From NCBI RefSeq assembly GCF_016808095.1, contig NC_068973.1:20193501-20257500 (forward strand): DNA of 64,000 nucleotides. The letters run 5' to 3'. A program made the translations under genes and the position numbers. Shown here one piece after another: positions 56,209 through 64,000 of the stretch. Every line of letters begins with the position of its first letter. Positions within the stretch are counted from its first letter, which is position 1. This DNA is from Vigna angularis (Eukaryota; Streptophyta; Magnoliopsida; Fabales; Fabaceae). The notes beneath the pieces are model-generated. The model worked only from the letters and a program-made list of their open reading frames with translations, searched no databases and had not been told where the DNA came from.

Positions 56209-58739
56209 CTCTCTCCCTTTCTCCGTGTCAGAATGCTTCTAGCCCCTTCTTATACTGCATCACATCCTTACCAAAACACCCTTCCATATTAGACCTACCT
56301 ACCAAACCCATCAAATCAAATACAATATACAATTAACAACGATCATATTTATTTATTTCATGCTTAATTAAATTTTAAGTTTTTCATAAATTTAAACATT
56401 TTTATTAAATATATTTTACCATATTAATACTCAATGTAAACTCATCAAAGAGTATTATAAATCTTCTTATTCACGTCTGCTCCATAACACAACAAAATTA
56501 TTTGTTATTAGTATTAATCATAAAATATTTTATTTATATTAATAAAAAATTCTTACATTTTTTAATATAAATAGATATGTAGACAATATAACAAAATAAG
56601 ATGATAACCATTTCATCTACTTAACATGGAATGAAAGAACAAAGTTCAATTGAAAAATATAAAAGTTTCAATTGAAAAATATAGAAATTTTGAGCACACT
56701 AATAAAATTTAATAAACAAATTACTCAGATTTATGAAGCACACGTGATAATTTATTGTTTTTTATTTATTAAATTAACCTTCACTTTTTCAATAGATAAT
56801 GTCGATGATAATAAATACTTTTCATTTATTTATATTTATTTTGTTTTAATTTAATTAATCTCAATTTATCCCATTCTACTTCTAACAACATTATATTAAT
56901 TAATTTTAAACTTTATTAATTCATGTTACATAACTAAATAACAATCATAATATTGATAAAAAGAATATATTTTTTTATTTGTTTTCTCGATACACACTTA
57001 AAGTTTTTAATTATTCTCACTTTATTCTTTAAAAAAAACTGACTATATCACTATACATTAATAATTTTTAATACAAAATTCGTTTATAGTGCCACGTCCA
57101 TTAATGTGAACTCTGACCATGTCACATAATCATTATTTAAACGGCCGTTTGTCTAATTTGACGGCAGACATTGATCAAATTTTACACAAAAAAAATACTC
57201 AATTGAGACGAAAAAAACAAAGAAAATCTATTTAAAATTGCTGACCAAAATAGGAACTAATCGAGACATTAAACCTTATTAAAATGATGTGTTATCAATT
57301 TGATTAAATCAAATACTTTTTAAGTCTAACATTTCATTGTTTTATCGTTTCTATTATATTTAATATTTTTATTTCTTGTTATCTTTTTCGTATATTTGAT
57401 TCTTCATTTTAAGTTCAATACATAAACTCTTTATTTACTAAATTATTTTATTTTATCTTTAACTTTTGTTTTATTTGAAGGATTTTTGTTTTGTCAAAAA
57501 ATAATTGAATTATCTCTAAATGGTTGGATTAATTCATCATTTGAAAGTTTTTTTTAAATATCCAAACTACTTTTTAATATATTTTTTATTTATTGTTTAT
57601 TGTTTATAACGTATTATTTTGATGATTTTTATATAGTTATTTTAATTTTTTTAATTTAAGCTCATAAATTTATTTTTTTCACTACAATTGTATTTTTCAT
57701 TTACTATAATATAATAAATTAATGTCATGCTCATGGAGCTTATTTGTAATAATCTAATCTATTCAAAAAATAAAATATTTAAATTTAAATTTGAATTATT
57801 ATTATTTTATTTTTTTTCTTTGCGTGATTTGAAATATTTTTAAACTTAAATATTTATTTTCGTTTTATAATTTATTTTAACTTTGTCAACTTTGTTTCAT
57901 TAGTAAAATTAATAAATTTTTGGATTGTCATAAGATTTTATTATGTGTAATTTTGTAATATTTTATTTAATTTTTTCACTTATATCTTATTGCTAATTGA
58001 TAATTTGATTTGAAATTTATAAAATTATAATTTCTTTTTTATAAATATTTAACATGGAACAAAATAACACATTTTTTGATATTGGACATTTAAAAATATC
58101 ACGTTTATTTTGTCATGGTTTTATTTTTTTATAAAATTAATTAATAAACATTGAAATAGTAAGAAAAATGAGACAGACATAGTAAAAGTGTATTTGTTAT
58201 CTTGTAAAGATGAAAATGAGAAAAAAATTATATATTCATAAGATGTGGTAATGAACTTTTACTTTAATGATAGGATGAGATAAAGAAACTCACCTCCACT
58301 ACCATTCATACCATCCCAATTATGTTTAAAATTACTAAAATAAAACTCATACCATAGTTACAATACTATGTAACTCTTTTCGTATAAATAGAATGAAAAT
58401 CAAATTACTTTTTTCATAATTTTTAAAAAAAAATTCTTAATTTTCATTTCTTCTAACCTAAGAAATTTTAAAAGTAAGCATCTTCAATTGTTACTATATT
58501 AACATAAGGTTGTGTCAACTAACTACTTTTGAAATAACTTAATATCTCTTATGTTTAGATAAGGAAATTTAGAATAGTAATTTATTTATTTGAAAAAAAA
58601 ATTACACTAAAATGAGTTGTTTTGATAAATTAATTAGAAAGGAATTGAAATTTTAGAAATTTCAGAAGGTATTTTAAATAAATAAAATAGAAATTTTTTA
58701 AATACTTATAAGAAATTTGAAATTTTACTCATTTTCAAT
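56209..58739. other. LSF2 promoter side and AT-rich intergenic DNA
   Basis: 56209-56300 should hold the LSF2 5' UTR and core promoter (a pyrimidine-rich ctctctcccttctcc lies just upstream of the ATG on the plus strand reading; no unambiguous TATA box chosen). 57080-57290 contains a gaccaaaataggaactaatc-type block and an acggccgt palindrome reminiscent of legume MITE/LINE debris, unclassified. The remainder is extremely AT-rich with no coding signal. Confidence 0.45.
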
Positions 58740-59620
58740 CTATTCATGAAGCTCGAACCAAGCCGACTAAGGTTGAAGGTTCAATCAAGTCAAAATGGGT
58801 TAAAGCGTCAGTCGAGTTAGTTCGAACTAAAGGCTTAACCTAGTTGGTCTTGATCGAAAATTCGAGTTGATTCGGTCTAGGCTGAAATTTGAGACAAATC
58901 AAATAGGGTCAACATAGGTCAAAGGTCAAGACAGACTAGCCTAGACTGGAAGTCAAGACAAGTCAATTAGTTTGAAGGTCGAGATGAGCCACGTAGGTTG
59001 AAGGTCGAACCAATTTAATATATGATGAAGGTCAAGCAGATTTAGCCCAAGCCAAAGGTCGAACTGATTCGACCAGGGTTGAAGGTAGAGTTGATTTAGC
59101 CTAGGATGAAAGATGACACAAGTTGGTCGAGTTGAAGGTCAAAACCACTACACTTAGGTCGTTGGTTGAGACGATTTAGTGTTGGCTGAAGGTTAAGACG
59201 ATTTTGTATTGACCAAATGTTGAGTCAATATGACTTGGGCTAAAGGTTGAGTCGATTCATCTTGAGATGATTGACGAGCCGAGTTGGTCGTGGCCGAATG
59301 TTGAGACAAGTTAGTGAGACCAAAGGTAGAAATGGGTCAAGACATACTGAAGGTCGTGACGAATTGATACAAGCCAAAAGTTGAAACGAGTCAGTTGAGC
59401 CAAAAGGTCAAAAAGAGTCAGTCCAGACCAAAGGTTGAGGTTAGTTAGTTAGATTGATGGTCAAGACAAGTCGATGTATGTTGAAGGTTAATCTAATTAG
59501 ATGTAGGCTGAAGGTTGAGCCAATTCATCCCAATGAGTGACAAGATGAGTTGGTTGTAGCTAAAGGTTGAGACAACTAGTCAAGGTGAGTCAGTCAAGGT
59601 TAAAGGTTGATTAATTTTAA
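58740..59620. repeat. Degenerate minisatellite, about 27 bp period
   Basis: Roughly thirty imperfect units of the type 'gaaggtcgagacgagtcagtcyarggtt' with 25-30 bp spacing. GC content is clearly higher than the surrounding AT-rich DNA. Frames are broken throughout, so it is not coding as it stands. Confidence 0.8.
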
Positions 59621-59742
59621 TGAAGATAATGTAAAATAGAATAGTGATGTTATTACTACTAAAATTATTGTTCTATAGCTTATTATGATTTAAATTAGAA
59701 TGTTTTATTTTTATACTCTTTAAGATAACTAGGACAAAAGTT

Positions 59743-59745
<3 letters not shown>

Positions 59746-59816
<71 letters not shown>
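59746..59816. repeat. (TA)n microsatellite
   Basis: About 35 uninterrupted TA units between ttaaca and atttaata. It lies just past the minisatellite. Confidence 0.95.
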
Positions 59817-59820
<4 letters not shown>

Positions 59821-60316
59821 AATAAACACAGTTATTTATATTATCATTAGGTTTAAGATAAGGTTGAATTTGATTGATTTCAACATCTTTCATTAGAATC
59901 TAACATCTTATAATTCATATACATTTAATTTATGGGTTAGTTGAATATAAATTATTCAAGTAATGAGTTAATATGTTAAATGATAATTATTCAAGTAATG
60001 AATATGGATGATTAACTTCTCTAAATTTTACTCAATTTATTGAACTTCATCCAACACAACCGCTAAATGATAATTACTTAACACATGGTTTGTATTTTTT
60101 AGGATAAATAGTTAGGTCTTATGGCTTCCAACCCCTTTTTGCAAATGTGTAGACTAATAAAACTTGAGTTACAGAGAACAATTTTAGCTCAGTACTTTTG
60201 ACACCACACCTGCATCAACAATTTCACTAAAACAAACACAAATGATATATATTGTTCTCTTGCATACAACTACAATTTCTAACAAAAAAAGAAAAAACTT
60301 GATCTTTGCAACTAAC

Positions 60317-60373
60317 CTGACCACTATCTTCACGCTTCAGACCATGGAGAAGAAGATCAACATTGTCACCGGC
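60317..60373 (-). pseudogene. Isolated EF-Tu-like exon fragment
   Basis: 57 bp on the minus strand encodes AGDNVDLLLHGLKREDSGQ, very like the AGDNVGLLLRGLKRED region of organellar (mitochondrial-type) elongation factor Tu domain II. It is flanked by a consensus acceptor (attattag) and donor (gttagt), and its length is a multiple of three. No neighbouring EF-Tu exon is visible within several kb on either side, and key residues differ (Gly to Asp, Arg to His). Best read as a relic of a dispersed or captured gene fragment. Confidence 0.6.
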
Positions 60374-63300
60374 CTAATAATACATACACCATCCATTTTA
60401 GTTTAACATATGCTCTACGTAAATAGCCACATATGGAAACAAATAAGTAATGCATGTGGGAACCAAATACCACATTGGGGAACCGAACATGGGGGATTGT
60501 AATCGAATACAGCCTCCTATGGAATCAAATAAAAGCAATGTAACCGAATAAAGCTCCAAGTGGAATCAGATCTAGTCTTCGCGGTTCCAACAACTTCCTT
60601 TTCTTCTACAAAGATCCACTTCAAATGGCTAACGAGTATAGATGCATGTATGATTGCTTGTTCTTCATCTCCAACAACCTTTGTCTTGCACTCATCTTTG
60701 CAAACCTACATCATACAATAAACACATAGTACACTCCAAAAGAGTGATAAAACACTCACCATAGGTTCTCTTTCAACACACTCTCTTACCTTCTTTAACT
60801 CTCTTCAAAGTTTGTCCTTGCATGAAAACTCTAGTAGTGCAGCAGTAGTTATATCTCATCAGTGACACTTATTATAAGACATCAATCCTACCAACCACAA
60901 ATTAATAGCGAGTTTTGTGAAGGAGAGTCAAGGGAGTGAAAAACAATTTTGAAATGGTACACTATGTAACTATATATAGCCTTAGGAATATTGTCCTTGC
61001 TTCAAGAATCTCTCGGAACTCTACATGGCGAAAGCAAATGAAAAAGCAAAAGTAGCCTTCACGTGAACTCGACACTAACAACAAACTCATGGAAAAATCA
61101 ATGTGTTGTAATCGATTTCTACTTGATTGGAATCAGTTACATGGACTAATTAATAGAACGATATTTGTGAAGTAAATTAAGTTAAATATAAGGGATATTT
61201 GGTCATTTTACTTGCAATCATTGCAAATTCAGCCTGTCACATGAGGTTTCACTTTTTGTGCAATTCCTAAGATCTTCTTTATCACTGGCTTTTCAATTCT
61301 TGAAAATAAACACAATAAATTTTAAATTCCTTCCTCGCAAATCATTTTAAACAGTATATTAAGTCCAAATTAGACTTGTGCATAACTTTAATAATTATTT
61401 ATTATAATTCAGAATGATTTTGTACAATTTATCATTAAATTTTAATAAAGATTGATTACACATAAAAGATAAAATTGAAAATCTAAACGTACCTTTTATT
61501 GAATTTCAATAAGGTCACGTTAAGTACGAATGGGTTTCAAAAATTGAATCCAAACTAGATTGTATAAACCCGATTTGGTTCATCCAAAATCCTCTTACGT
61601 TATTTAACTATTTTTTTTCTGAAAAATAATTACAAGTTTGGAGGGATTCGATCACTTATGAAAAAAATGCTTAGATCTATCGTGATGCATAACCCAAATT
61701 ACATTATCTTTTTTATTATTTGTTTTCTTCTATTTCAATGATTAAAGCTACTTATTTATTATAACCATTAAATAAAAAATAAAAGTGAAGATGAATACGA
61801 AAATTAATTATCATATAGTTTACTTTAGCGTTTTAGCTTATAGATTTGATTTCAATTGAATAATAAATTTTGAAAAGTTATCCACTAAACACAGAAATAA
61901 CGTTAGGAAAATTCAACGTTTGAACTGTGTCAATAGAAGTGCGGTACAGGGAAGAAGTAGGGCAGTTTCTTCCTACACTTCCATAAATTTCTTTTTTTAA
62001 CCTTATAACCTTTTTCCCATTTTTTTTTAAATTATACAATCTTGAAATCACTTTTTGATAATCTAAAGATAAAAAGTAATTTTCAAATAATATAATTAAA
62101 TATTTAAAAATAACTTATAGAATACATAATCTAAAAGTTATTTTTATTTACGATTTATGTAATTCATAAGTATTTTAAGGGGAAAAAATTATTTCAAAAT
62201 TATACAATCTGAGAAGGACAAAATAGGAAAAACCAATTTATAGAGATGTAAGAAGAAAGTTATGAAGTGCAAGAAGAAACTGTGTGTAGTAATTAGAATA
62301 TGGCCACATGGGCCAAAAGTAAACCCAAGAACATTAAGAGGGTAGGTTCTTCCTGCATCTTCGTATATTTCTTCACGCGCTCTTATAAAAAACAAAATTC
62401 TCATTTTGCCTTTATTTATTGTACAATCAATAAATAAAAAATACATCTGAATTGTATATTCTATAAGCTAAAAATGATTTGTACTTTATTTCAAGGAGAA
62501 AATGACTTTGATATTTTTTGTAATCCGTCAAAAATAACTTTGAAATTATATAATAGAGAAGAAAAGACACAGTAAAATAATGATATAGAACTTTTTAAAG
62601 CGAGAAGTAAATGAATTAAAAAAGATATTTTGGAAAGAAATACGTCTGAAGATAAAATGGTGATCTGAAACTGAAGTAGAGAGATTTGGTGTATGAAGAT
62701 GGGTCTCTCATGTTCTGTCCTTTCTCCTTAATTATATGTGCTAAGGTCTAATGGCTACAATCATGTGTCAGCAATGCCAACGTCCTACTACTTCCATTGA
62801 TGCGATGTGAAGCGACCATTTTCTCTTTTAGATATATATCTCAATATTTCTTTCCTACTTCAACATCATATCTTTTAACATCTTATAATTACTACACACA
62901 AAAATCCACACTTTTTATCACTCTTTTTTAACTATGTGTTTGGATTTATTTACAACATGGCATCTATCAAAACTTGTTAAACATAGTAATTAATCAAACA
63001 AAACGCACACTAATAAAGTATTTTGCTACTTGATTTAACCCTATAGTGTTACCATCATTGGTTACTATGTTTGAATTTCTATCACCATTCCACCTAATTA
63101 ATGGTTTCTTCCTTTTGAAGAAGTTTCACACATGATGTTCCTTTTATCTTCAAGGTTCTCTTTATTACTTAATTTGGAATCATCTTTTATCATCATTATT
63201 ATTGACCTTAACTTAAAATGAACACACAATGTCACATGATAACAAATCAAGAAAAGAGAAGATTATTTTTAAGTAAAATATTTTAATGAATGGAAAAAAA

Positions 63301-64000
63301 TGATTTTTTGAGAAATTGCAGAGTAAGAAACAGTAGGGTTTTGGATTTTGTTATAAATAGTTATGCAGAATATTAGAAATGATGAAAAATTTTGGTAGGT
63401 GATTATAGTTTCCTCTGGGGATGATATGGCATTGGTTGGCATGACCCACAAGAAGATGAACGACAAGTCATTAATTGCTTGTATGTGGCAGTTGAACTGA
63501 GAAAGCATCTGTGTGTCATGAAGTCTCTCTTTCACTGCAGATTTGACAGAGCTCAATTCCAAGATTTTAACGTTTATCATTTTTATAGGATTCCTAATCC
63601 CACTCTGTCCCTTTCATAGTTTGAGATAAGGTAAGCATAGCAAGCTGGAGCTTCAAAACTTTTGCACCTAATCCCACTCTTCACTTCATCTCTACACCAT
63701 TTTTCTTATTCCACCAATGCTCTCTTTTCCAATCTTATCATAATGGGAACAATCAAATTCAATTCAACAGATAATAATCAGACAAATGAAAAAAAAAATG
63801 GTGATATTATTGATCTACCGTTTGCTTAACCATAAAACAAGCTCACAAAGTCTTCTTTAAAATAACTTTTTATAAATTTTATCTTTTAAACATTTTCCAG
63901 TTTAATATTTTTTTTAATTGATAAAAGTTTTGATAGCAACCTCTTTAGCTAGGTTGGGTCAAAGTTAGGAGATGTACATAGATGAGTGTTTCCTTGGATG
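60374..64000. other. AT-rich right flank, no supported gene
   Basis: A minus-strand stretch at 60630-60720 is open for about 35 codons (KTKVVGDEEQAIIHASILVS) but matches nothing I know. 60440-60600 contains 'ccgaat/aatcgaat' repeats (gaaccgaacatg, gtaatcgaatacag, gtaaccgaataaag), and 61100-61140 another. The rest is AT-rich and featureless at this level. The window ends without a recognisable gene start. Confidence 0.45.

Noticed and set aside
62189..63580. Open frames of 85 and 103 codons on the minus strand
   Set aside because: No recognisable domain, AT-rich codon use like the surrounding intergenic DNA, and no neighbouring exons.

Overview
The window is plant nuclear DNA, most likely from a dicot and probably a warm-season legume. 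The evidence is one split host gene with plant introns (a chloroplast phosphoglucan phosphatase of the LSF2 type), AT-rich intergenic DNA, and stacks of Athila-type, chromovirus and CACTA transposons. The legume assignment is an inference from the style of the repeats and the gene; no marker proves it. I found no bacterial-style operon, CRISPR array, rRNA or tRNA.

Layout. 1-3488 is AT-rich flank with no convincing gene. 3489-20066 is an old LTR-type sequence (E) split by a 15.5 kb CACTA transposon (T1, 4011-19552). T1 has duplicated ends, internal tandem arrays, a broken TNP2-type transposase, and a second ORF that was hit by a solo LTR (S) with a clean GCTGT target duplication. 20069-52235 is one minus-strand chromovirus (C) opened up by nested insertions. 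Its integrase carries a truncated Athila-type element (F). Its polyprotein is split between protease and RT by element D (25543-50240). D's 5' LTR was hit by element A, and A's 3' ORF was hit by element B, giving four levels: C > D > A > B. D also carries a solo LTR (G), a 1.9 kb mini-CACTA made of about ten large palindromes (H, CTA duplication), and another solo LTR (I, GATAC duplication). Joining C across D restores a continuous reading frame, which supports the nesting.

The unique region is 52236-64000. LSF2 lies on the minus strand at 53560-56208 (four exons, 285 residues, HCTAGLGRA active site). Beyond it are AT-rich DNA, a roughly 27 bp degenerate minisatellite (58740-59620), a long TA microsatellite, and an isolated 57 bp EF-Tu-like exon that still has AG/GT borders.

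How the parts relate. LSF2 is the only host gene I can support; it acts in transitory starch breakdown. All other coding sequence belongs to transposons and nearly all of it is broken. A and B carry gag and protease but no RT or integrase, so they would have depended on a partner. The most unusual signals are: an Athila-type family whose LTRs have swallowed a former primer-binding site and, in B, the polypurine tract as well; a small hairpin with a compensatory base pair after the protease; GC-rich palindromes repeated upstream of the LTR TATA box; and the palindrome array in H.
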